Assembly: GCF_002806945.1 (NCBI RefSeq)
Contig: NZ_NIHC01000003.1
Location: 372,001 to 436,000, forward strand
Direction: 5' to 3'
Length of the DNA: 64,000 nt
Origin: Marinobacter salexigens
GTDB taxonomy: Bacteria > Pseudomonadota > Gammaproteobacteria > Pseudomonadales > Oleiphilaceae
The position numbers and the translations under genes are program-made. Numbering within the stretch: position 1 is the stretch's first letter; each line of letters opens with the position of its first letter. Positions 9,534-18,221 of the stretch are shown piece by piece. The notes under the pieces were generated by a model. The model saw nothing but the letters and a program-made list of their open reading frames with translations, made no database searches and had not been told where the DNA came from.

Positions 9534-10526
9534 TTAGCCTTCCCTGGTCTCATTCAGTATGTCGAGCGCATACCGGCGCTTCTCCGGGTCGTGGATATCA
9601 ACGGTAAACATAAGTTCGTCCACTTCTACGCTGGCCAGCAGTTCATTTATCTGGGATTTAATGGCGGCTGCATCTCCGAGTAGTTGCAGGCCCAAAAAGT
9701 CCTTGACGGTTGCTTTTTCAGCAGGATTCCAAAGGCCGTCCATAGATGCCACTGGTTCTTTCATCCACAGAGGCTGCCCCCTGAAGAGCGCCAGAATGCG
9801 CTGGTAGCTGGTGGTTGCCAGGTAGTTTGCTTCCTCGCTGCTTGCGGCAGGCACAGCGGGAACTGCCAGCATACTGTAAGGCTTCTGCAGCTGCTCGGAA
9901 GGCTGAAAGTTATCCTGGTACACCTTCAGGGCTTCACGATACAGGCGCGGCGCAAAATGCCCGGCAAAGGAATAGGGTAGGCCGCGCATAGCGGCTAGTT
10001 GGGCACTGTAGAGGCTGGAACCAAGCAGCCAGATCGGCACCTTGGTGCCTGCTCCCGGAATGGCTTTCACGGCTTGGCCTGGCCTTAGGGGGCCAAGCAG
10101 TGACTGCAGTTGCGCAACATCTTCCGGGAACTGTTCCGCACCCAAGCCATCCCGACGCAGGGCGCGCGCCGTTATTGGGTCTGTGCCCGGCGCCCGGCCA
10201 AGGCCCAGGTCAATGCGACCGGGGTAAATGCTTTCAAGTGTTCCGAACTGTTCAGCTATCACCAACGGCGGGTGGTTAGGCAACATCACGCCGCCGGAGC
10301 CAACCCGAATGGTTTGGGTTTTGCCAGCAATGAGCCCGATCAGCACCGAGGTCGCCGAGCTGCTGATCCCCTCCATATTATGGTGTTCGGCCAGCCAGAA
10401 TCGTTTGAAGCCAAGTGATTCGGCGTGCTGCGCGTAGGCCACGCTGTTCGCCAGCGTGTTGCCTACGGAATCACCTTCGCGAACCGAAGCGAGTTCCAGT
10501 AGTGAGTAGTCAGGAAATTTGTTCAT
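9534..10526 (-). CDS. LLM-class flavin-dependent oxidoreductase (YhbW/MsnO8-like)
   Basis: Luciferase-like monooxygenase of 330 residues. It starts with [14 protein letters not shown] and carries the family segments [11 protein letters not shown] and [18 protein letters not shown], followed by a [15 protein letters not shown] stretch typical of the YhbW-type subgroup. It is expected to use FMNH2 from a partner reductase; an NADPH:FMN reductase gene lies at 19791-20354 but is not linked. The open frame continues upstream to 10616, but ATG 10526 gives the normal family N-terminus. It is transcribed divergently from the methyltransferase at 10618 with about 90 bases between them. The substrate is unknown. 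Confidence 0.82.
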   Translation of the reverse strand: MNKFPDYSLLELASVREGDSVGNTLANSVAYAQHAESLGFKRFWLAEHHNMEGISSSATSVLIGLIAGKTQTIRVGSGGVMLPNHPPLVIAEQFGTLESIYPGRIDLGLGRAPGTDPITARALRRDGLGAEQFPEDVAQLQSLLGPLRPGQAVKAIPGAGTKVPIWLLGSSLYSAQLAAMRGLPYSFAGHFAPRLYREALKVYQDNFQPSEQLQKPYSMLAVPAVPAASSEEANYLATTSYQRILALFRGQPLWMKEPVASMDGLWNPAEKATVKDFLGLQLLGDAAAIKSQINELLASVEVDELMFTVDIHDPEKRRYALDILNETREG

Positions 10527-10617
10527 AATGCTAGGATAGCACTTGAAGGCCCTGCTACCCCAGGGCAGTTCAGAATACCGGGGCGCACATAGGCCCACCA
10601 CCAAGAAGGAAACCACT

Positions 10618-11373
10618 GTGCAGCAAAGTGCCTACTATGAAGACGACACCACACTGGCCCAGTACCTGGAGTTTCACTTTGGTGAGCAGTGGCATGGCGA
10701 AGCCAATTTCCCCCGGGCGCTGGCCAAGGTGGCGATTGATGCGATGGATGGTCGAACGCCAGGGCGGGCCCTGGACATTGGTTGCGCCTGTGGCCGCACC
10801 AGCTTTGAGCTGGCGAGAGAATTTGCCCATGTGGATGGCATCGATTATTCCAATAAGTTTGTGAATCAGTGTCAGACAATGGCCCGGGATAAGCTGGTTC
10901 GGTACGCCCGGCCCGAGGAGGGCGCCCTGGTGACATTTCAGGAGCGCTCGCTGGCATCTTTGGATCTGGAGGAAGTGGCCGAACGCGTGGCGTTCCATCA
11001 GGGTGATGCTTGCGATCTCAAGCCCGATTTCACGGGGTATGATCTGGTGCTGGCAGGTAACCTGATAGACAGGCTGTACGACCCTTCACTGTTTCTGACT
11101 CGCATTCACGAACGCCTGAATAACGACGGGCTCTTGCTGATCGCCTCACCTTATACCTGGCTGGAAGAGTACACTCCGATGGATAAATGGGTGGGGGGGT
11201 TCCAGAAAGACGGCGAGGACTACAGCACATTCGATGGTTTGCGCGACATGCTGGCGCCACATTTTACCCTGTTGATGGAGCCTCGAAGCCTGCCCTTTGT
11301 AATCCGTGAAACGCGCAACAAGTTCCAGTACAGCTTTTCCGAGTTGACGATCTGGGAGAAGCGCAGGGGCTGA
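10618..11373 (+). CDS. SAM methyltransferase, putative 4-mercaptohistidine N1-methyltransferase type
   Basis: Class I SAM-dependent methyltransferase of 251 residues. The N-terminus ([20 protein letters not shown]) and the SAM loop [16 protein letters not shown] match, from memory, the free-standing relatives of the C-terminal methyltransferase domain of OvoA, the ovothiol enzyme. Start: GTG 10618 is chosen because AAGGA lies seven bases before it; a longer frame begins at TTG 10543. No sulfoxide synthase or lyase gene lies nearby, so the ovothiol link is only a family-level suggestion. It is alone on the plus strand, divergent from the oxidoreductase. Confidence 0.72.
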   Translation: MQQSAYYEDDTTLAQYLEFHFGEQWHGEANFPRALAKVAIDAMDGRTPGRALDIGCACGRTSFELAREFAHVDGIDYSNKFVNQCQTMARDKLVRYARPEEGALVTFQERSLASLDLEEVAERVAFHQGDACDLKPDFTGYDLVLAGNLIDRLYDPSLFLTRIHERLNNDGLLLIASPYTWLEEYTPMDKWVGGFQKDGEDYSTFDGLRDMLAPHFTLLMEPRSLPFVIRETRNKFQYSFSELTIWEKRRG

Positions 11374-11435
11374 AGGCCGCCGTTGATCGCTGAGAGTGGT
11401 CGTATAACAATTGGAAAACCATAGAATAATTAGCC

Positions 11436-11464
11436 TTGGTTTTATCGTGAGAATGGTCTACTTT
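11436..11464 (+). promoter_or_regulatory. Possible sigma-70 promoter of the liv-ligase operon
   Basis: TTGGTT (11436-11441), 17 bases, then TACTTT (11459-11464). Moderate match to -35/-10 boxes, located about 60 bases before the livG start and just upstream of a perfect palindrome. Confidence 0.35.
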
Positions 11465-11491
11465 TATTCCGACGCAGGAAATTAACCTGAC

Positions 11492-11503
11492 GTTTACGTA
11501 AAC
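11492..11503 (+). promoter_or_regulatory. Palindromic operator GTTTACGTAAAC, LiuR-like
   Basis: A perfect 12-base palindrome lies 23 bases before the livG ATG, in the context TGACGTTTACGTAAAC. It resembles the operator type I recall for LiuR, the MerR-family regulator of branched-chain amino acid and fatty acid breakdown in proteobacteria. Its position downstream of the possible promoter would suit repression. No LiuR gene is in the window. Confidence 0.5.
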
Positions 11504-11526
11504 AACAATAACCATAAGCTACGGAT

Positions 11527-12354
11527 ATGCGGGGAATAATGTCCAGTATCCTCGAAATTAATAACCTCTCGCTGTCGTTCGGTGGAGTAAAGGCGCTACA
11601 GGGTGTCAGTTTTCGTGTACCGGAAAATACCGTTACGACTGTGATCGGCCCGAACGGCGCCGGAAAAACCTCACTTTTTAACTGTATCTCCGGTTTTTAC
11701 AAACCCCAGCAGGGCACCATCACCTATCAGGGTAAGGCGCTAACCGGCACAAAACCGCCCGCCCGCGCAGCTCTTGGTCTTGCAAGAACTTTCCAGAATA
11801 TTGCCCTGTTCCGGGGTATGACCGTGCTCGATAACATCAAACTGGGGGCCCATGTCCACATGAAAAGCGGACTGCTGGGCTCCCTGGCTTATTTTGGCGC
11901 TGCGCGTCGCGAGGAAATGGCCGTGCGGCAGGAGGTCGAACGCCACATTATCGATTTTCTGGAGATTGACCACATACGACGTCAGCCGGTAGCCAGCTTG
12001 TCTTACGGCCTGCAGAAGCGCGTAGAGTTGGCACGTGCCCTGGCAATGCGGCCAAAGGTACTCATGCTGGACGAGCCTGTTGCCGGAATGAATCGTGAAG
12101 AAAAAGAAGACATGGCCCGGTTTATCCTGGATATCCGGGAAGAGTGGGGCGTAACGGTTTTGATGGTCGAGCATGATATGGGCATGGTCATGGATATTTC
12201 CGACCACATCGCCGTGCTCAATTTTGGCCAGGTGATTGCAGAGGGTTTACCTTCAGAAGTGCAGAATAACCAGCAGGTTATCGAGGCATATCTCGGCACC
12301 AGTGATATGGACAGCCTGCGCAAGAAACTTAACCCCGATCGTGAGGTGGCCTGA
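11527..12354 (+). CDS. livG: ABC importer ATPase LivG
   Basis: Cytoplasmic ATPase of 275 residues for a branched-chain-amino-acid type (HAAT) importer. Walker A is GPNGAGKT, the signature is LSYGLQKRVELARAL, and Walker B is VLMLDEPVAGMN. The protein has the longer helical insert typical of LivG compared with LivF. It is first in the order livG-H-M-K-F-acyl-CoA ligase, and the next gene begins directly after its stop. The start may be ATG 11527 or ATG 11539; neither has an ideal ribosome site. The HAAT family carries amino acids but also aromatic acids, amides and urea, so substrate is open. Confidence 0.85.
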   Translation: MRGIMSSILEINNLSLSFGGVKALQGVSFRVPENTVTTVIGPNGAGKTSLFNCISGFYKPQQGTITYQGKALTGTKPPARAALGLARTFQNIALFRGMTVLDNIKLGAHVHMKSGLLGSLAYFGAARREEMAVRQEVERHIIDFLEIDHIRRQPVASLSYGLQKRVELARALAMRPKVLMLDEPVAGMNREEKEDMARFILDIREEWGVTVLMVEHDMGMVMDISDHIAVLNFGQVIAEGLPSEVQNNQQVIEAYLGTSDMDSLRKKLNPDREVA

Positions 12355-13233
12355 ATGGACTGGCTGTTTTTTGGGGAAATCAGTCTTGCGGGTCTGGCAA
12401 TGGGCGGCCTCTATGCTCTGATCGGGCTGGGTTTTGTGATCATCTACAAAGCCACCCGGGTCATCAACTTTGCCATCGGCGAAATCATGATGTTCGCGGC
12501 CTATCTTTTTCTGGCCTTTGCCGGTGGCATGGAAATGTCGCCCTGGGTAGCTCTGCCACTCGCGGTACTTGGCGGAAGCCTTCTGGGTGGTGTGATTGAA
12601 AAAGTCATGATTCGCCCGATGCTGGGAGAATCCTCGATTTCGGTGGTTATGGTCACTATCGGCATCGCCAGTATTCTGGTGGGTGTGGTTGAAATGATAT
12701 GGGGTGCCGACCCGCAGTTGCTACCGGGATTTTTACCTCGCAAACCGGTGTTCATAGGTGAGATGTATCTGGCGCCCAAGATTGCCTACGGTTTCCTTAT
12801 CGGTGCTGCGGTGCTCACCATTTACCTGCTGTATTTCCGCTTTTCCCGTGGTGGTGTTGCATTGCGTGCGACCGCTTCGGACCAGGCGGCTGCCTACTCT
12901 ATGGGCATTAACGTGCGGCGCGTATTTAATCTGGCGTGGGTGTTTGGCTCTCTTGCAGCATCGCTTGCGGGTGTTCTGGTGGCCGCGACCGGTGGCCTGA
13001 GCCCACAGTTCGGCGCTATCGGCCTCAGTGTTCTGGTGGTGGTGATCGTCGGGGGGCTCGACAGTATTGTTGGAGCATTGATTGCCGGAGTTTTTATCGG
13101 TTGGCTGGAAACAGTGGCAGGCGCCTATCTGGGTGGTGAGTACCGCATGCCGGCTACGTTCGCAGTGCTGGCCGTTATTCTGATTTTCCGCCCCTATGGC
13201 CTTTTTGGCACCCACGAAATAGAGCGAGTGTAA
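12355..13233 (+). CDS. livH: ABC importer permease LivH
   Basis: Membrane subunit of 292 residues with about eight hydrophobic segments and the LivH pattern: GGLYALIGLGFVIIYKATRV near the N-terminus, a conserved NFAIGE, and near the end GGLDSIVGALIAGVFIGWLE. It forms the translocation path with LivM. The start codon follows the livG stop with no gap, so translation should be coupled. Substrate is not predictable from the permease; the acyl-CoA ligase at the end of the operon suggests an organic acid. Confidence 0.86.
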   Translation: MDWLFFGEISLAGLAMGGLYALIGLGFVIIYKATRVINFAIGEIMMFAAYLFLAFAGGMEMSPWVALPLAVLGGSLLGGVIEKVMIRPMLGESSISVVMVTIGIASILVGVVEMIWGADPQLLPGFLPRKPVFIGEMYLAPKIAYGFLIGAAVLTIYLLYFRFSRGGVALRATASDQAAAYSMGINVRRVFNLAWVFGSLAASLAGVLVAATGGLSPQFGAIGLSVLVVVIVGGLDSIVGALIAGVFIGWLETVAGAYLGGEYRMPATFAVLAVILIFRPYGLFGTHEIERV

Positions 13234-13234
13234 A

Positions 13235-14278
13235 ATGCGCATTGGTGACGCCAAGCAGAGCTATGAGGCCGATGAGGCCATCCTGACCAGCTCCACACAG
13301 AAAATATGGTTTGCGCTTTTTTTGCTGGCGCTTCTGCTCTTTCCGTTTATGGCCGACGCTTACCTGTTGTACCTGGGGTGTCTGGTGGGTATTGCCGTTA
13401 TCAGCACCACAGGGCTGAACATTCTCACCGGCTTTACCGGCCTGATTTCTCTGGGGCAGGCGGGCTTTATGGGGGTGGGTGGATACACCGTGGCCTGGCT
13501 GTCGGCGAATACGGGATTGCCTTTTCCCGTTACGCTGATACTGGCAGGGCTGCTTGCGGCGGCGGTGGGTATTCTTGTCGGGCTTCCATCCCTCAGAGTC
13601 AAGGGGTTGTACCTGGCCATTGCCACGCTCGCAGCCAGTGTTTTCCTGCACTTTATCTTCGCAGAGTGGGAGTCTGTAACCGGTGGCATGGGCGGGCTGA
13701 GCCTCGAGCCGGCGCACCTGTTCGGCTTGACGTTTCAAAGCGATTTCGGAATGTACTTCATCATTGTGCCGCTGGCGGTACTCATGGTACTTGCTGCCAG
13801 GAATGTATTCCGTACCCGTATAGGCCGGGCGTTTATCGCGATCCGGGACAGAGATATTTCGGCAGAGATTCTTGGCATCAACCTACTGCATTACAAGTTG
13901 ATGTCTTTTGCGCTCAGCTCGTTTTATGCCGGGGTTGCCGGTGGTCTGTTTGCTTATTTTTTCCGGGTTGTGACACCGGAAAGCTTCCCGCTCTCCATGT
14001 CCATTTTTTATCTGGCGGCCGTTATTGTTGGCGGCATGGGGAACCTGCTGGGCGGCATACTCGGTGCGGCATTCATGACGCTGATCCCGGAAATCCTCAA
14101 ACTGCTCACTACCGCACTGACACCGTTTTATCCAAATGCGCCGATATTCATGTCACCGATGCTCGAAATTATCTTCGGTGCCCTGATCGTCGGTTTTCTT
14201 ATCTTTGAACCGCATGGGCTGGCGGAGATCTGGCACCGCATACGGCGCTTTTTCAGTTTATGGCCCTTCAAGAACTAG
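13235..14278 (+). CDS. livM: ABC importer permease LivM
   Basis: Second permease, 347 residues, with a polar N-terminal extension of about 25 residues (with SYEADEAIL) before the first helix. LivM landmarks are present: TGLNILTGFTGLISLGQAGFMGVGGY, then GLPSLRVKGLYLAIATLA, and near the end GGMGNLLGGILGAA. It begins one base after the livH stop. A clear AAGGAG follows the gene and serves livK. Confidence 0.86.
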   Translation: MRIGDAKQSYEADEAILTSSTQKIWFALFLLALLLFPFMADAYLLYLGCLVGIAVISTTGLNILTGFTGLISLGQAGFMGVGGYTVAWLSANTGLPFPVTLILAGLLAAAVGILVGLPSLRVKGLYLAIATLAASVFLHFIFAEWESVTGGMGGLSLEPAHLFGLTFQSDFGMYFIIVPLAVLMVLAARNVFRTRIGRAFIAIRDRDISAEILGINLLHYKLMSFALSSFYAGVAGGLFAYFFRVVTPESFPLSMSIFYLAAVIVGGMGNLLGGILGAAFMTLIPEILKLLTTALTPFYPNAPIFMSPMLEIIFGALIVGFLIFEPHGLAEIWHRIRRFFSLWPFKN

Positions 14279-14314
14279 TGGATTTAACAACAAGAAGCCG
14301 CAAGGAGAAGAAAC

Positions 14315-15523
14315 ATGTTCAAAAGCATTCTCAATAAGGGCCGCAGGCTCGCAGGCATCGGCAGTGTTGCCGCAGCCCTGGTGGTAGCGGCGCCCGCGAT
14401 GGCACAGGACAAAGAACCTATTGTATTCGGTGGCTCTATCCCGCTGTCTGGTGTATTCGCCTTTGCCGGTGTGCACCTCCACGCTGGCCTGACTGACTAT
14501 ACAACCTGGATCAACAGCGAGGGTGGTATCAACGGCCATCCGGTGAAGTATGTAATGGAAGACACCGGCTATGAAGTCGATCGCTCGGTAGCCGCCTTCA
14601 AGAAAATTACCGGCAGCAACACGGTTCCGGTCTACTACGGCGACAGCACCGGGTTCATGAAAACCATTGCCTCGGAACTGAACAGCAGAGGTACCACGCT
14701 GATGAGTGGTGCATCCTTCGCCACAGCGCTGACGAACAACGAGCAGTATCCGTATCAGTTCATTCCCGGCCCGAACTACAGCCAGATGTTCGGGATTATC
14801 CTTGAGTACATTGCGACCCAGGGCAAAGAGGGCGATATGCCTACTGTCGCCTTTGTCTACAGCGATACCGAGTTCGGCAAAGACCCTGTTGAAAACGGCA
14901 AGGCCAAAGCGGCCGAAATGGGTATCGAAGTGGTCGAAGAAATCGTCACCAAGCCCGGCAGTGTGGATGTGTCTGCAGAAATACTGAAGCTGCGCCGGGT
15001 GCGCCCGGACTTCGTTATATTCCACGGGTATGTGTTGTCACCCATAAACGAGTTCATGGTGCAGATGCGGCAGATGGGCCTGGATACCCAGTTTATGGGT
15101 ACCTTTTGGTCCAGCGACAAGTTGATCATCAACAAGATGGGGGAAGACGCCGACGGCTATATGGGCGTTATGCCGTACAACTACTATGACAGCGCAGAAA
15201 GCGGGCCGGTGCTCGATGCACTGCGCGCTACGGCAGAGAAGAGTGATCCGGAGGCTGGTTATCGCCCGACCGGTTACATGCAGGGCTGGTTTAACGCCAT
15301 GGTATGGACCGAAGTGGTCAAGCGCACCATGGATGCAGGCAAAGAGCTGACGGCCGAAAACATGGCCGAATCTCTGGCTTCAATTGAGAATTGGGACACC
15401 GGCGGCATTATCGGGGTTCCGGTTACGGTGCAGGACATGTCGTTCCCGGTTGGCCGTATCTGGCGCGTAAACGCTAAAGAAGCCCGATATGAGCCGGTAT
15501 CTGACTGGATTCACCTCGACTGA
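14315..15523 (+). CDS. livK: ABC importer periplasmic binding protein LivK-like
   Basis: Type I periplasmic binding protein of 402 residues with a Sec signal cleaved near APAMA-Q. The mature part starts with IVFGGSIPLSGVFAFAG, the usual beginning of HAAT binding proteins. It is longer than amino-acid LivK proteins (about 345 mature residues), as in homologues that bind organic acids or amides. The start is well supported by AAGGAG eight bases ahead. Being inside the operon, not first, is unusual for a binding protein that is normally made in excess. Ligand unknown. Confidence 0.82.
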   Translation: MFKSILNKGRRLAGIGSVAAALVVAAPAMAQDKEPIVFGGSIPLSGVFAFAGVHLHAGLTDYTTWINSEGGINGHPVKYVMEDTGYEVDRSVAAFKKITGSNTVPVYYGDSTGFMKTIASELNSRGTTLMSGASFATALTNNEQYPYQFIPGPNYSQMFGIILEYIATQGKEGDMPTVAFVYSDTEFGKDPVENGKAKAAEMGIEVVEEIVTKPGSVDVSAEILKLRRVRPDFVIFHGYVLSPINEFMVQMRQMGLDTQFMGTFWSSDKLIINKMGEDADGYMGVMPYNYYDSAESGPVLDALRATAEKSDPEAGYRPTGYMQGWFNAMVWTEVVKRTMDAGKELTAENMAESLASIENWDTGGIIGVPVTVQDMSFPVGRIWRVNAKEARYEPVSDWIHLD

Positions 15524-15531
15524 GACGCTGT

Positions 15532-16341
15532 ATGGAAGCCTTGCTGGAAATCGATAACATAGAAGTGGTTTACAACAAGGCGGTGCAGGTTCTCCGGGGC
15601 CTGTCACTGCGTGTTCCCCGTGGCGCCATTGTGGCGCTGCTGGGTTCCAACGGCGCGGGCAAATCCACGACACTGAAAAGTGTGTCCGGGTTGTTGGCTC
15701 TGGAGGACGGCGAAGTAACGGCCGGCGAGATCCGCTTCAAGGGCCACCCACTAAAAGGGATGGCACCGGAAAAACTGGTTCGCGATGGCCTTTTTCATGT
15801 TATGGAAGGGCGCCGCGTATTTGAAGACCTGACTGTTGAGGAAAATCTCGTTGCAGCAACCTACGCGCTCAGTGGGCGTAAAACCTCACTGAGCGAATCC
15901 TACGAGCTGGTTTACGACTACTTCCCCCGCCTTCGGGAACGGCGCAAGCAACTTGCGGGTTACCTTTCCGGCGGCGAGCAACAGATGCTGGCACTTGGTC
16001 GGGCGCTGATTGCTCAGCCAGAACTGATCATGCTGGACGAGCCGTCGCTTGGGCTGGCTCCGCAGCTTGTGGAAGAAATCTTCACCATTATTGCCCGCAT
16101 AAACCGGGAGCAGGGTACGGCCATACTGTTGGTAGAACAGAATGCGGCTGTGTCACTCGCTATTGCTTCATACGGTTACATTATGGAGAACGGCAAAATC
16201 GTGATCGATGGCCCGGCAGACAAGCTCGCAAGCAACGAGGATGTGCAGGAATTCTATCTGGGCGTTGGTGGTAACGAGGGTGAAGCCCGCAGTTACCGCG
16301 ACATCAAGCACTACAAGCGTCGCAAACGGTGGCTGTCATGA
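15532..16341 (+). CDS. livF: ABC importer ATPase LivF
   Basis: Second ATPase of the importer, 269 residues. Walker A is GSNGAGKS, the signature LSGGEQQMLALGRAL, and Walker B LIMLDEPSLGLAP. It has the LivF hallmark FHVMEGRRVFEDLTVEENL. The C-terminus has an extra basic tail of about 25 residues (ending KHYKRRKRWLS) beyond the usual LivF end. Its stop overlaps the ATG of the acyl-CoA ligase (ATGA), tying the two gene products together. Confidence 0.85.
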   Translation: MEALLEIDNIEVVYNKAVQVLRGLSLRVPRGAIVALLGSNGAGKSTTLKSVSGLLALEDGEVTAGEIRFKGHPLKGMAPEKLVRDGLFHVMEGRRVFEDLTVEENLVAATYALSGRKTSLSESYELVYDYFPRLRERRKQLAGYLSGGEQQMLALGRALIAQPELIMLDEPSLGLAPQLVEEIFTIIARINREQGTAILLVEQNAAVSLAIASYGYIMENGKIVIDGPADKLASNEDVQEFYLGVGGNEGEARSYRDIKHYKRRKRWLS

Positions 16342-18140
16342 CCACATCGCAAATTCGTGATCTGACACTGACGCAAATGCTTCGTGCGCATGCCAAAGAG
16401 CGCCCGGATATGCTGGCGCTTCGCCAGAAAGATTTCGGTATCTGGCAGGCCTGTTCCTGGCAGGACTATTACCAGCGGGCCCGGCACTTCGGTCTGGGCC
16501 TGCGAGCGCTCGGCCTTTCCGAAGGCGGCCACGTTGCCATTATTTCTGAAAATCGTGTGGAGTGGGTTATCGCCCAGATGGGTATTGGCCTGGTGAAAGG
16601 GATCTGTGTTGGTGTTTATCCAACCAGCCCGTGGAACGAAGTGGCCTACGTGCTGGAACACAGCGATGCAGAGATTGTGGTGTGTGAAGATCAGGAACAG
16701 ACCGACAAGGTACTGGAAGCCTGGCCTCAGTTGCCGCAGCTCAAACACAATATTGTTATTGACCCTAAAGGGCTGCGGTCATATTCCGAGCCGCCATCGT
16801 CGTTCGAAGATATCGAAAACACAGGTCGGGAATTCGAGAAAAGCCATCCTGGGCTGATTGACGAGCTGCTCGACAGCCAGCAAATGGACGACATTGCCCT
16901 GATGATCTACACCTCCGGCTCTACCGGCCGGCCAAAAGGAGCAATGATCAGCTGGGGCAACCTGCATGCGGGTGCGCCCGGGCTTGTTGAACTGTTGGAT
17001 GTGGATGAGCACAGCACCAGTTTGTCTTACCTGCCACTGTGCCATGTGGCCGAGCAGGCTCTGACCAATATTGCGCCGATATATGTGGGCAGTGCGGTGA
17101 GCTTTGGCGAAAGCTTGCGCACGATCCAGGAAGACCTACGGGAAATTGCCCCTACCTTTTTCCTGGGTGTTCCGCGGATCTGGGAAAAGCTGCATTCCTC
17201 CATCTACATCAAAATGCAGGAGACCGGGCGTTTTCGGCAGATGCTTTTTGATCGAGCCATGAAAGCCTGTGAGCCAATGGCGACCAAGCCCAAGGCCAAA
17301 TGGAGCCTTGGTGAGCGGCTTACCTACAGCGTGTACTACTGGCTGGTGTTCCGTGCTTTGCAGAACTTTATCGGGCTGCGCCGTTGCACCATTGCGTTGA
17401 CAGGTGCGGCACCGATCTCAACGGGTATTCTCAAGTTTTTCCGAACCCTGGGCGTGCCTCTCGTTGAGGTTTTTGGCCAGACCGAAAGCACGGGTGTGGC
17501 AACCGCTCAGCGCGTGGATAATGTTTGTCTTGGTACCGTCGGTACGGCTGTTTCCGGGCTTGAGGTGGCGTTGGGGGAAATGAATGAAATCATCATGCGA
17601 GGTGGCATGGTGTTCAAAGGCTACTACAAGAACGATGAGGCAACCGAGGCCACCCTCAGGGATGGTTGGTTGCACACTGGCGATGTCGGCGAGTGGCAGG
17701 ACGGGCAACTGAGAATTGTCGACCGTCTCAAGGACATCATGATTACCGCAGGAGGCAAGAACTTGTCGCCCACGGAGATCGAAAATACGATCAAGGCGAG
17801 CCCCTATATCAAGGAATGCATTGTCATTGGTGAGGCCCGAAAGTATGTCTCGGCATTGATTCAGGTTGATTTTGAAACCGCCGCCAAATGGGCAGAGCAG
17901 GAGCGAATTGCCTACACTACGTTCCGCAGCCTTACCGAGCATGAAAAGGTGCAGGAGCTGATTCAGTCAGAGGTGAACCAGGGCAATAGCAAGCTGCCAC
18001 AAGTGGCGCAGATCAAGCGTTTCCACCTGCTGAGCAAAGAACTGGATCACGACGATGATGAAGTAACAGCCACGATGAAAGTGCGCCGTAGCAAAATCTA
18101 TGAGAAATACACAGAGGTGATCGAGTCTTTGTATAGCTGA
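16338..18140 (+). CDS. AMP-forming acyl-CoA ligase (long-chain type) in the liv operon
   Basis: Adenylate-forming ligase of 600 residues, the class that turns a carboxylic acid, ATP and CoA into acyl-CoA. The P-loop is IYTSGSTGRPKGAM; later motifs are VFGQTEST, GWLHTGDVGEW and DRLKDIMITAGGKNLSP. It belongs to the COG1022-like group usually called long-chain synthetases. ATG 16338 overlaps the livF stop by four bases, so it is chosen over GTG 16329. Coupled to an importer, it probably traps the imported acid as a CoA ester. The acid (fatty, branched or aromatic) is unknown. A terminator follows. Confidence 0.83.
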   Translation: MTTSQIRDLTLTQMLRAHAKERPDMLALRQKDFGIWQACSWQDYYQRARHFGLGLRALGLSEGGHVAIISENRVEWVIAQMGIGLVKGICVGVYPTSPWNEVAYVLEHSDAEIVVCEDQEQTDKVLEAWPQLPQLKHNIVIDPKGLRSYSEPPSSFEDIENTGREFEKSHPGLIDELLDSQQMDDIALMIYTSGSTGRPKGAMISWGNLHAGAPGLVELLDVDEHSTSLSYLPLCHVAEQALTNIAPIYVGSAVSFGESLRTIQEDLREIAPTFFLGVPRIWEKLHSSIYIKMQETGRFRQMLFDRAMKACEPMATKPKAKWSLGERLTYSVYYWLVFRALQNFIGLRRCTIALTGAAPISTGILKFFRTLGVPLVEVFGQTESTGVATAQRVDNVCLGTVGTAVSGLEVALGEMNEIIMRGGMVFKGYYKNDEATEATLRDGWLHTGDVGEWQDGQLRIVDRLKDIMITAGGKNLSPTEIENTIKASPYIKECIVIGEARKYVSALIQVDFETAAKWAEQERIAYTTFRSLTEHEKVQELIQSEVNQGNSKLPQVAQIKRFHLLSKELDHDDDEVTATMKVRRSKIYEKYTEVIESLYS

Positions 18141-18172
18141 TCAAGTCGACTTGACGAAAGCTATGGTTTGCC

Positions 18173-18209
18173 GGGTGCACTTTGATTGATAATGTGCACC
18201 CCAATTTTT
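18173..18209 (+). terminator. Rho-independent terminator after the liv-ligase operon
   Basis: GGGTGCAC (18173-18180) pairs with GTGCACCC (18194-18201) across a 13-base loop, followed by CAA and five T. The hairpin covers the possible upstream start codons of nhaD, which supports placing that start at 18222. Confidence 0.7.
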
Positions 18210-18221
18210 GAGCCAAATACC

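Noticed and set aside
13306..14208. A 300-codon plus-strand frame within livM
   Set aside because: It lies in another frame of a gene with clear LivM motifs and has a Cys/Arg/Gly-rich composition unlike a real protein.
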